Source of the DNA: a bacterium | GTDB lineage: Bacteria; ARS69 | Assembly: GCA_025774805.1 (NCBI GenBank) | Contig: JALGZR010000060.1 | Location: 1 to 23,747, forward strand | Length of the DNA stretch: 23,747 nt | Direction: 5' to 3' | Part shown: positions 5,713 to 13,318 of the stretch, piece by piece | Numbering within the stretch: position 1 is the stretch's first letter | Layout: each line of letters starts with the position of its first letter | Program-made: the position numbers and the translations under genes | The notes under the pieces: generated by a model | Told to the model about the DNA's origin: nothing | Database searches by the model: none | Seen by the model: only the letters and a program-made list of their open reading frames with translations

Positions 5713-8700
5713 CTACACATAAAACGCCTGCTGGATCAAATACTCCTGCTCCATCGCGTGCAGACTCTGACTCCCCGTTGCAGGACTCCCCGACGGCGGC
5801 CTCCCCGAGAACGCCAGCCGGTGCGACTCGGGCAACCGATCCCGGATCTGTCCGTAGAGGAAGTTCCAGGCACCCATGTTTCGGGGCTCCTCCTGGACCC
5901 ACTTCACCTGGGTGGCCTTGGGGTAGCGGCGGAGGATGACCCCGAGGTCGTCGGCCGGGAGGGGGTAGAGCTGCTCGAGGCGGACGATCGCCGTCGGCTC
6001 GACGGGGTGGCTCTCCCGGAAGCTCATGAGGTCGTAGGCGACCTTCCCCGCGCAGAGGATCAGCCGCGTCGCGTCCGGGTTCCCGGCCGGATCGTCGAGC
6101 AGGAGCCGGAACCGCCCCCGCTCGAAGTCGGCGGCCTTGCACTTCGCGTGCGGCGAGCGGAGCAGGCTCTTCGGCGCCATGACGACGAGCGGCTTGGGCG
6201 GCGTCTGGTGGATCTGCCGCCGCAGCAGGTGGAAGTACTGGGAGGCGGTCGTCGGAACCGCGACGCGAAGGTTCCGCTTCGCGCAGAGCGTGAGGAAGCG
6301 CTCGAGCCGCGCGCTCGAATGCTCCGGACCCTGCCCCTCGTAGCCGTGGGGGAGGAGCATCACGAGGCGGCTCGTCTGCCTCCACTTGTCCTCCGCCGAG
6401 GAGATGAACTGGTCGAGAACGATCTGCGCCCCGTTCACGAAGTCGCCGAACTGCGCCTCCCACAGCACGAGCGCGTCCTTCGCGATCACCGAGTAGCCGT
6501 ACTCGAATCCGAGCACCGCGTACTCGCTCAGGAGGCTGTCGAAGACCGTGAACCGCCCCTGATCCGGATCGAGTGACGCGAGCGGCGCCCACTCGGAGCC
6601 GCTCTCCTGGTCGATCAGGACCGCGTGTCGCTGGCTGAACGTGCCCCGACGGGAGTCCTGGCCCGACAGCCGCACGTGCGTTCCCTCGAGCAGCAGCGAC
6701 CCGAACGCCAGCGCCTCCGCCGTCGCCCAGTCGACCGCGTCCTCCTCGAGCATGTGGGAGCGCGCCTCGATCCCCCGCTTGAGCTTCGCGTGGATACGCA
6801 TCTCCGGGGGGAAGGAGCCCACGCTCTTCAGGACGCGATCGAGGATCGCCCGCGGAACGCCCGTCTCCACCGAGGGGTTCGCCTCGTCGCTCTCCGGCTC
6901 GGGCGGCAGGATGGGCACTGGCGGGGCGCTGTCACGGGTCGCTTCGAAGGCGGCCTCGAGCCGGGAGCGGAAGTCCTCGAGCGCCTCCTCCTCCTCCTCC
7001 TCCCGGATGTCGCCCCGGCGGACGAGCGATTCGGTGTAGAGAAGACGCACCGGACGCTGCCGTCCGATCCGGGAGTACATGATCGGCTGCGTGAAGGAGG
7101 GCTCGTCCGCCTCGTTGTGGCCGTGGCGCCGGTAGCACTGCATGTCGACGACGACGTCCTTGTGGAACTCCTGGCGGAAGTGCAGCGCGAGCTCGATCAC
7201 CCGCACGCAGGCCTCCGGATCGTTGCCGTTCACGTGGAAGATCGGGGCCTGGACCATGCGCGCGACGTCGGTCGGATAGACGGTGGAGCGCGCGTCGACC
7301 GGGGAGGTCGTGAACCCGATGCGGTTGTTCACGACGATGTGGATCGTGCCGCCCGTGCGGTATCCCTTCAGGTCGCTCAGGTTCAGCGTCTCGGCGACGA
7401 CACCCTGCCCGGCGAACGCAGCGTCCCCGTGGATGAGCACGGGGAGCACCAGACCGCGATCGGTGCTCTCGTGCTCGTCCTGCATCGCGCGCGCCATCCC
7501 CTCGACCACCGGGTCGACGGCCTCCAGATGGCTCGGGTTCGACGCGAGGGTGAGGAGCAGCTTCTTGCCGCCCGGCAGCGTGTGCACCCCCCGCGCGCCG
7601 AGGTGGTACTTCACGTCCCCCGATCCGTCGAGGCTCTCCGGGTCGACGTCCCCCTCGAACTCGCGGAACATCTTCTCGTAGCTCTTGCCCAGCACGTTCG
7701 CCAGCACGTTGAGGCGCCCCCGGTGGGCCATGCCGATGACCGCCTCCTCGAGCTCCTCGTCGATCGCCCCCGTGAACAGTGCGTCGAGGACGGGGATCAG
7801 GGTCTCCGATCCCTCGAGGCTGAACCGCTTGTGCCCCACGTACTTCGTGTGGAGAAACCTCTCGAACGCCTCGGCCGCGTTCAGCCGGTCGAGAATGCGC
7901 CGCTTCCCGGCGGCGTCGACCCACTCGGACCGCGGGACTCCCTCGATCCGTTCCCGGAGCCACGCCTTCTGCCCCGGATCCTGGATGTGCATGTACTCGA
8001 CGCCGATCGAGTGGCAGTAGGCCTCCCGAAGCGTCTCCAGGATGTCCCGCAGCGTCATCCGGTCGCGCCCGCCGATCCCTCCCGTGATGAACGTGCGGTC
8101 GTAGTCCCACACGCTGAGGCCGTACGTCTCCGGATCGAGCTCGGGATGCGCCGGGACCTCCGCCGCGATCGGGTTCGTGTTCGCGATGAGGTGGCCGCGC
8201 ACCCGGTACATGTTCACGAGCTGGAGGACCTTCGCCTCCTTCTCGACGAGGCCGCCCGCCCCGAGCTCGTGATGGGGGCTCCGGTCCCGCTGGTCCGCCA
8301 CCGGAACGTAGGGAACGTTCAGCGATTCGAAGATCTCCTCGTAGAAGGTCCCCTCGCCCGCGAGCAGCCGGTCGATCGTCCGGAGGAACTCGCCGCTCTC
8401 CGCCCCCTGGATCACGCGGTGGTCGTAGGTGCTCGTCACCGTCATGACCTTGCCCACGCCGATCGACGCGAGCGTCCGGGGGTCGGCGGATCGCCACTCG
8501 GCGGGGTAGTCGATGGCGCCCGTGGCCACGATGAGTCCCTGGCCCGCCATGAGCCGGGGGACCGACTGCACGGTGCCGAGCGTCCCCGGGTTCGTGAGGG
8601 TCACGGTCGTGTCGAAGAAGTCGTCCGGCTCGATCCGGTTCGTGCGTACCTTGTCGAGGATCTCGTCGTAGCTCTCGAGAAACTCGCGGAACCCGAGCGT

Positions 8701-9441
8701 GTCCGCCCGCTTGATGTTCGGAACCAGGAGTCCCCGCGTTCCGTCCTTGCGCTCGACGTCGACGGCGATGCCGAAGTTGATGTGCTCGGGAATGATCAGG
8801 TGGGGGACGTCCTCGATTCTCGCGTAGGAGGCGGTCATCGCGGGACGGAGCGCGAGCGCCCTCAGGATCGCCCACGTGATGATGTGCGTGAAGCTGACCT
8901 TGCCCTGCACGCGCTCCGCCATCACCTGGTTGATGATCCGGCGGTTCTCCTCGAGAATGCGAACGGGGACGTCGCGCACCGACGTCGCGGTCGGCACCCC
9001 GAGGCTCCTCTCCATGTTCTCGACGACGCGCACCGCGCCGCCGCGAAGCGGCTGGGCTCCGGGGGGAATCGTCGGAGGAGAGGCGGGTGCGGCCGGCTCG
9101 GGGGCACCCGGCTCGGGCGCGGCCGCGGCCCGCGTCTCCGGCGCCGGCATCTCCGGGATCGGCGCCGCCGGACCGGTTTCCGGGGAAGCCGGGGTCGCCA
9201 CCGCGCTGTCCGGCCGATCCGACGACGGCCCTCCCGCCTCCGCCGCCGCGCCGTCCCCCTCTCCGCCGTCCCCCTCCAGGAGGGACGGATCCCGTCCCTC
9301 GAGGAAGCTCCGCCACCGGTCGCCCACCGAGCTCGGGAACTCGAGGAACTGGCGGTACTTCTCCTCGATCAGCCAGGCGTTGGGGCCCAGCCGGGCGGGA
9401 TTGTCCGCGGGGTTTTCCGGGGTCTCTCGGGGTCCGCTCAC
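5713..9441 (-). CDS. kgd: Multifunctional 2-oxoglutarate decarboxylase / dehydrogenase E1-E2 fusion (Kgd/OdhA type)
   Basis: A 1242-residue thiamine-diphosphate enzyme for 2-oxoglutarate in the TCA cycle. An N-terminal segment (residues 18-49, LGPNAWLIEEKYRQFL) matches the start of Kgd/OdhA proteins. An Ala/Pro/Glu-rich linker (about 55-130) leads to an E2 succinyltransferase core with DHRVIQGAESG around His341. The E1 part follows with GMAHRGRLN (about 568), the Mg/thiamine motif GDAAF (672) to NN (705-706), and HNEADEP (775-781), ending in the E1 C-terminal domain (VQEEPRNMGAWNF). No lipoyl domain is present, as in corynebacterial OdhA, so lipoyl groups would come from another subunit. The start is a GTG at 9441 with no strong ribosome site; the conserved N-terminal motif begins 17 residues later. 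Dehydrogenase, decarboxylase or carboligase activity cannot be told from sequence. No other TCA gene is nearby. Confidence 0.95.
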   Translation of the reverse strand: MSGPRETPENPADNPARLGPNAWLIEEKYRQFLEFPSSVGDRWRSFLEGRDPSLLEGDGGEGDGAAAEAGGPSSDRPDSAVATPASPETGPAAPIPEMPAPETRAAAAPEPGAPEPAAPASPPTIPPGAQPLRGGAVRVVENMERSLGVPTATSVRDVPVRILEENRRIINQVMAERVQGKVSFTHIITWAILRALALRPAMTASYARIEDVPHLIIPEHINFGIAVDVERKDGTRGLLVPNIKRADTLGFREFLESYDEILDKVRTNRIEPDDFFDTTVTLTNPGTLGTVQSVPRLMAGQGLIVATGAIDYPAEWRSADPRTLASIGVGKVMTVTSTYDHRVIQGAESGEFLRTIDRLLAGEGTFYEEIFESLNVPYVPVADQRDRSPHHELGAGGLVEKEAKVLQLVNMYRVRGHLIANTNPIAAEVPAHPELDPETYGLSVWDYDRTFITGGIGGRDRMTLRDILETLREAYCHSIGVEYMHIQDPGQKAWLRERIEGVPRSEWVDAAGKRRILDRLNAAEAFERFLHTKYVGHKRFSLEGSETLIPVLDALFTGAIDEELEEAVIGMAHRGRLNVLANVLGKSYEKMFREFEGDVDPESLDGSGDVKYHLGARGVHTLPGGKKLLLTLASNPSHLEAVDPVVEGMARAMQDEHESTDRGLVLPVLIHGDAAFAGQGVVAETLNLSDLKGYRTGGTIHIVVNNRIGFTTSPVDARSTVYPTDVARMVQAPIFHVNGNDPEACVRVIELALHFRQEFHKDVVVDMQCYRRHGHNEADEPSFTQPIMYSRIGRQRPVRLLYTESLVRRGDIREEEEEEALEDFRSRLEAAFEATRDSAPPVPILPPEPESDEANPSVETGVPRAILDRVLKSVGSFPPEMRIHAKLKRGIEARSHMLEEDAVDWATAEALAFGSLLLEGTHVRLSGQDSRRGTFSQRHAVLIDQESGSEWAPLASLDPDQGRFTVFDSLLSEYAVLGFEYGYSVIAKDALVLWEAQFGDFVNGAQIVLDQFISSAEDKWRQTSRLVMLLPHGYEGQGPEHSSARLERFLTLCAKRNLRVAVPTTASQYFHLLRRQIHQTPPKPLVVMAPKSLLRSPHAKCKAADFERGRFRLLLDDPAGNPDATRLILCAGKVAYDLMSFRESHPVEPTAIVRLEQLYPLPADDLGVILRRYPKATQVKWVQEEPRNMGAWNFLYGQIRDRLPESHRLAFSGRPPSGSPATGSQSLHAMEQEYLIQQAFYV

Positions 9442-9543
9442 GGCTCGACGATCGGCTCTTCGATCACTCTTCGCAAGGGCGCCGCCTTACGGGACCCGGT
9501 CGCCCGCTCGGAGGGGTCGCCCTTTTCGGGAAGTTCGGGGGGA

Positions 9544-9576
9544 GGGGAACGACGGATCGTGGCACCGCCGTTCCCC
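9544..9576. repeat. Strong inverted repeat between tricorn protease and kgd genes
   Basis: GGGGAACG (9544-9551) pairs with CGTTCCCC (9569-9576). After one mismatch, CGG (9553-9555) pairs with CCG (9565-9567), leaving a 9-nt loop. It lies after the tricorn stop and before the kgd start, and overlaps the spacer and -10 of the candidate kgd promoter. It could be a transcript-end hairpin for the tricorn gene, although no T run follows, or an operator for kgd. Confidence 0.45.
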
Positions 9577-9585
9577 CCGTGTCAA
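9556..9585 (-). promoter_or_regulatory. Candidate promoter for kgd
   Basis: On the minus strand TTGACA (9585-9580) is a perfect -35. CACGAT (9561-9556), 18 nt further on, matches three of six -10 bases. It is 115 bp before the GTG start. The rest of the 212-bp gap shows only GC-rich stems. Confidence 0.4.
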
Positions 9586-9653
9586 GGAGCGGCCCCCGGC
9601 CTGCATTCTCCCGCGCCGGCCGTGCGCCTGCTCCCCCTCGGGCCGAACCGAGC

Positions 9654-12600
9654 CTATTCGCCCTCGCGCCTCCGGTAGGCGTCCCGGCTCTTGTCGGGGA
9701 TGGGTGTCGACGAGAAGTCCGGCCTCACGGGCGGGTTCTCCCAGTGAAGCCGTAGCACCTCTTCGATGCCCCGGTCGAGCTGCGCGTCGATGCCCCGTCC
9801 GACGTCGTGCGGGTAGTTCACGACTTCGATGTCCGGATCGACGCCGTAGTTCTCGATTGCCCACCCGCGGCGGACGTCCCACCACGCGTACTCCGGCTGG
9901 GAGAGGGCCCCGCCGTCGACGAGGAGCTTGTCGCCGCGCATCCCGACGACCCCGCCCCACGAGCGCAGCCCGATCACCGGCGCGAGCCCCTCGTACTGGA
10001 CGGCGTAAGGGAAGATGTCGCCGTCGGAGCCCGCCTCCTCGTTCAGCAGCACGACGAACGGACCGTTGAGGGTCTTGTACGGATACGAGTAGACGCCCCC
10101 GCCCCGCCCGCGATCGAAGCTGACGATCTTCCGCCGGAACCGTTCCAGCATGATCTGAGACACGAAACCGCCCGCGTTCCATCGGCAGTCCACGATCATC
10201 CCCTCCCGGTCGAGCTGGGGATAGAACCAGCGGTCGAACTCGGTGAGGCCCGACGTGCCCATGTCCGGAATGTGGATGTAGCCGATCCGTCCGTCGGTCT
10301 TCTCGAGGACGTACTCCCGGTTCCTCCGCACCCAGTCGATGTAGCGGAGCCTCCGCTCGCTTCGGACCGGCGTCACGACCACGTCGCGGGCGTCCTCGTC
10401 GTCCGGGGAGTCGCCGACCGTGAGGAGCACCTGCCGGCCGGCGAGATTCTCCAGGCTCGCGGGGAAGGGCCGGTCGGGAGTGAACGGCTCGCGGTTCACC
10501 GCGAGCAGGTAGTCCCCCTCTTTCACATCGACGCCCGGCTCGTCGAGCGGCGATCGGTCGAGGTCGTTCGGAGCTCCCCGGAGAATCCTCTCGATCCGGA
10601 AGACGTCGCCCTCCCGAACGAGGTCGGCTCCGAGGAGACCGGTCGAGACCCTCTTCGCCGACGCGCCCGGGTCGCCACCCCACCGGTAGGTGTGGGACGT
10701 GGAGAGCTCTCCGATGACCTCCCCCATGAGATCGGAGAGATCGCTCCGCGTGGCGAGTCGGGGCAGGAGCGTCGCGTACCGGTCGCGGACCTTCTCCCAG
10801 TCCACCCCCGCCATGTCCTCGTCCCAGTAGAAGTCCCGCATGTGGCGCCAGCCCTCGTAGTAGATCTGCTCCCACTCCTCGTGGGGATCGAGCTCGATGA
10901 CGACGTCGTCGAGGGATACCTGCCCCTCCGAGAGATCCTCCCCGGGCGGGCTCCCGGCATCCACCACGTACAGGTCGCCGCGTTTTTTCTGGATCGCGAC
11001 CTTGCCCGCTTCGGCCTCGAGGTCGTAGCGCGAGACGCCGGACACGAACGTCTTCTCCTCCTGCTCCTCGAGGTCGAAGGTCTCGAGCGTCCCGGAGGGT
11101 TCCTTGTCCTCCCCCTCGTCCGCCATGCCCCGCACCGGCCACGAGAGGTAGTAGAGATGGGAGGCGGTCGCCGTCAGCCCTCCGTAGTTGCCGGGGTCCG
11201 CCGGCACAGCAACGATGCGCTCCGAGAGCCCCTCCCAGTCGATCTCGACGGGCGTGGGCTCCTTGTCCTCGTCCTCGTCGTCGCCGTCCTCGTCGTCCTC
11301 CTTTTTGCCCTTCTTCTCCTCGTCCTCCTCCTCGTCCTCGTCCGGCGGAAGCCCTTCGATCTTGCGGAACGGGCTCTTCGCGTCCTTCTTGAGGAGCACC
11401 AGGAACGGCTGCGTCGGGCGGATGTCGACGTTCTGGAAGTCGCGCTGCCCGATCATGGGATTCACCACCCGGTCGCTGAGAAAGTAGAGGTGGCGTCCGT
11501 CCGGATCCCAGGCGGGGGAGTAGTCGTTCGTCTCGTCTCCGGTGATCCGGTGGTTTTCGCCCTTCTCCACGTCGTGGACGAAGACCGACGAGAAGTCGGT
11601 GCGCGCCATCTTCGCGTACGCGAGGAAGCGACCGTCGGGACTCCACGCGTACTGCCGGATCTCCTCCTGCTCCGAGCGGTCGACGACGCGCGGCTCTCCT
11701 CCGCCGGCCGGCATCACGTAGAGGCGGTGGGTCTGGTCCGCGAACGCGATCCGCTTCCCGTCCGGCGAGTAGATCGGGGGGAAGTGCCAGCCCGAATCGC
11801 CCGCCTTCTTCAGGACCTTCGCCTCGCCCCGTCCCCACGAGTCGATCGCGTGGATCTCCTCCTCCCGGGCGGCGTCGGTCACGTACGCGATCTTCTCCGA
11901 CTCGGGGTCGAACGTCGCCCAGCTCTCCCGGGCGCCGCTCCCCCGCGAGACGGGAAGCGTGATCCCCTCCTCCACCGGAACCGAGAAGATCTCGCCGCGC
12001 GCGACCACCGCGAGCCGTTCGCCGCTCGGGGAGAGATCGAACCAGGTCACGTAGCGCCCCGGACCGGGATAACGGCGGCGCGTGAGCACGCGCTCGCTCG
12101 GGAGCTCGATCTCGATCGCGCGCTCCTCGCCCGTCGCGGGATCGAAGGTCCAGAGGTCGGCCCCGAGCATGAACACGATGCGGCCGTCGGGTGCCATGGC
12201 CGGCCACCGCACGTCCCAGTCGAGGCGGTCCGTGTGCCGGGTTCGATCGGAGCCGTCCGGACGCATCGACCAGAGGTTGTACGTTCCGCCGCGATCGCTG
12301 ACGTACCAGATGCGCCCGTCGTGCCACATCGGGAACAGGTCCATTCCCTCGAACGTGGTGATCCGGCGGAAGTCCTCCCCCTCCGGAGTCCCGACCCAGA
12401 TGTCCGTGGCGGTGCCGCCCCGGTAGCGCTTCCAGGTGGACCGCTCCCGGTTCGTGCGGCTGATCGCGTACTGCCCCGACCCCGGATCGACGGCCAGGCG
12501 GGAGACCCGTCCCAGGGGGATCAACTCGGGATCCCCGCCGTCTCGACTCACGCGAAACGTCTGCCAGCTCGAGTGCGGATGGATCCGCCGGCTCCGGAAG

Positions 12601-13004
12601 AGGACGTGATCGCCGTCGGGGGTCCAGCCGATCACCTCGTCCCGGCTCGGATGCCAGGTGAGGCGGCGGGGCTCTCCGCCCTCGACGGGCACGACGAAGA
12701 CGTCGCTGTTGCCGTCGTACGCTCCGGTGAACGCGACCACGTCGCCCCCGGGCGCGAAGTGGGGGAAGTACTCGGTGCCGACGTGGGTCGTGACCCGGCG
12801 GGCGGTTCCGCCGGTCACCGGGGCGGTCCAGAGGTCTCCCTCCGCGGCGAAGATCACCGTGCTCTCGTGCAGATCGGGATACCGGAGATACCCCTTCCCC
12901 GCCCGCGCAAACGTGGGGACGAGGAGCGGTGCGAGAAGGGCGGACACCAGGAGGGCCCGGCGCAGGACCGGGACGGTACGGAATCGAGGTTCAGGCCGCA
13001 TCAT
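9654..13004 (-). CDS. Exported tricorn protease homologue (S41-type serine peptidase)
   Basis: A 1116-residue periplasmic or secreted tricorn protease. A Sec signal peptide (basic start, hydrophobic core, FARA cut near residue 35) precedes two beta-propellers. The first begins YLRYPDLHESTVIFAAEGDLW; the second has PD40-type repeats such as YSPDGKRIAFAD. A highly acidic, Lys-containing low-complexity stretch (about residues 553-585) links to the catalytic half. A PDZ domain lies at about 790-880. The tetrad of Thermoplasma tricorn (Ser745, His746, Ser965, Glu1023) maps by spacing to Ser770, His771, Ser993 (in GSDGD) and Glu1051, so the enzyme should be active. Family members cut peptides into small fragments. 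Two adjacent ATG codons are possible starts; GGAG upstream is better spaced for the second (13001). It is divergent from the FG-GAP gene. Confidence 0.95.
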   Translation of the reverse strand: MMRPEPRFRTVPVLRRALLVSALLAPLLVPTFARAGKGYLRYPDLHESTVIFAAEGDLWTAPVTGGTARRVTTHVGTEYFPHFAPGGDVVAFTGAYDGNSDVFVVPVEGGEPRRLTWHPSRDEVIGWTPDGDHVLFRSRRIHPHSSWQTFRVSRDGGDPELIPLGRVSRLAVDPGSGQYAISRTNRERSTWKRYRGGTATDIWVGTPEGEDFRRITTFEGMDLFPMWHDGRIWYVSDRGGTYNLWSMRPDGSDRTRHTDRLDWDVRWPAMAPDGRIVFMLGADLWTFDPATGEERAIEIELPSERVLTRRRYPGPGRYVTWFDLSPSGERLAVVARGEIFSVPVEEGITLPVSRGSGARESWATFDPESEKIAYVTDAAREEEIHAIDSWGRGEAKVLKKAGDSGWHFPPIYSPDGKRIAFADQTHRLYVMPAGGGEPRVVDRSEQEEIRQYAWSPDGRFLAYAKMARTDFSSVFVHDVEKGENHRITGDETNDYSPAWDPDGRHLYFLSDRVVNPMIGQRDFQNVDIRPTQPFLVLLKKDAKSPFRKIEGLPPDEDEEEDEEKKGKKEDDEDGDDEDEDKEPTPVEIDWEGLSERIVAVPADPGNYGGLTATASHLYYLSWPVRGMADEGEDKEPSGTLETFDLEEQEEKTFVSGVSRYDLEAEAGKVAIQKKRGDLYVVDAGSPPGEDLSEGQVSLDDVVIELDPHEEWEQIYYEGWRHMRDFYWDEDMAGVDWEKVRDRYATLLPRLATRSDLSDLMGEVIGELSTSHTYRWGGDPGASAKRVSTGLLGADLVREGDVFRIERILRGAPNDLDRSPLDEPGVDVKEGDYLLAVNREPFTPDRPFPASLENLAGRQVLLTVGDSPDDEDARDVVVTPVRSERRLRYIDWVRRNREYVLEKTDGRIGYIHIPDMGTSGLTEFDRWFYPQLDREGMIVDCRWNAGGFVSQIMLERFRRKIVSFDRGRGGGVYSYPYKTLNGPFVVLLNEEAGSDGDIFPYAVQYEGLAPVIGLRSWGGVVGMRGDKLLVDGGALSQPEYAWWDVRRGWAIENYGVDPDIEVVNYPHDVGRGIDAQLDRGIEEVLRLHWENPPVRPDFSSTPIPDKSRDAYRRREGE
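11254..11350 (-). other. Acidic low-complexity segment within the tricorn protease gene
   Basis: The DNA is a run of GAG/GAC/GAA-type codons that reads as CTC/GTC/TCC repeats on the plus strand. It encodes roughly 30 residues dominated by Asp and Glu with a few Lys. It joins the second propeller to the region before the catalytic part and is probably an exposed flexible linker. Confidence 0.8.
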
Positions 13005-13029
13005 GGAGCTCCGGGGTTCGAGAAGGCGA

Positions 13030-13070
13030 CGGCTCTCGGGAGACGAGCGGCTTCGGTTCGAGAGCCGAAG
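13030..13070 (-). promoter_or_regulatory. Leader with two mutually exclusive hairpins upstream of tricorn protease
   Basis: CGGCTCTCG (13030-13038) is perfectly complementary to CGAGAGCCG (13059-13067). A second perfect pair, CTTCGG (13051-13056) with CCGAAG (13065-13070), shares bases 13065-13067 with the first, so the two stems cannot both form. The element lies between the candidate promoter and the start codon, as an attenuator-like leader would. Confidence 0.35.
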
Positions 13071-13088
13071 GCGGATCGGATCCCCGTC

Positions 13089-13116
13089 ATTCTACGCGCC
13101 GCCCGCGGGAGCACAA
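13089..13116 (-). promoter_or_regulatory. Candidate promoter for tricorn protease
   Basis: On the minus strand TAGAAT (13094-13089) matches five of six -10 bases. TTGTGC (13116-13111) lies 16 nt upstream as the -35. It is 85 bp before the ATG at 13004. Confidence 0.5.
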
Positions 13117-13213
13117 CGACCCGTCGCGGAGAAGGGGACGGGCGTGCCCCTCCCCGGGACGAGTGGTCCGGCGGGACCTTGGTGGCGCCGAACACCGACG
13201 GCGGCCCCGCCTC

Positions 13214-13243
13214 TTACGCTCGCGGTTTCGGCCGCGATAGGCT
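13214..13243 (+). promoter_or_regulatory. Weak candidate promoter for the FG-GAP protein gene
   Basis: TAGGCT (13238-13243) is a reasonable -10. The best -35, TTACGC (13214-13219), is 18 nt upstream and poor. It lies 75 bp before the ATG at 13319. Confidence 0.3.
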
Positions 13244-13318
13244 AAACCCCAAGAATCGACGACGGATCGTCCCGCGATCGTCGAGCGGGGACCGCGGTCC
13301 CCACCGACCGGGGGTGCC

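Larger units (their letters stand above)
13005..13318. other. 314-bp divergent intergenic region between tricorn protease and FG-GAP genes
   Basis: No gene is visible. Minus-strand side: a candidate promoter at 13089-13116 and a leader with overlapping inverted repeats at 13030-13070. Plus-strand side: a weak promoter-like element at 13214-13243 (TTACGC, 18 nt, TAGGCT). The stretch 13120-13210 shows nothing recognisable. Confidence 0.5.

Noticed and set aside
6625-9678. Thousand-codon open frame opposite kgd
   Set aside because: The minus strand encodes all the catalytic motifs of Kgd; the plus-strand product is Arg/Leu/Val-rich with no domain.
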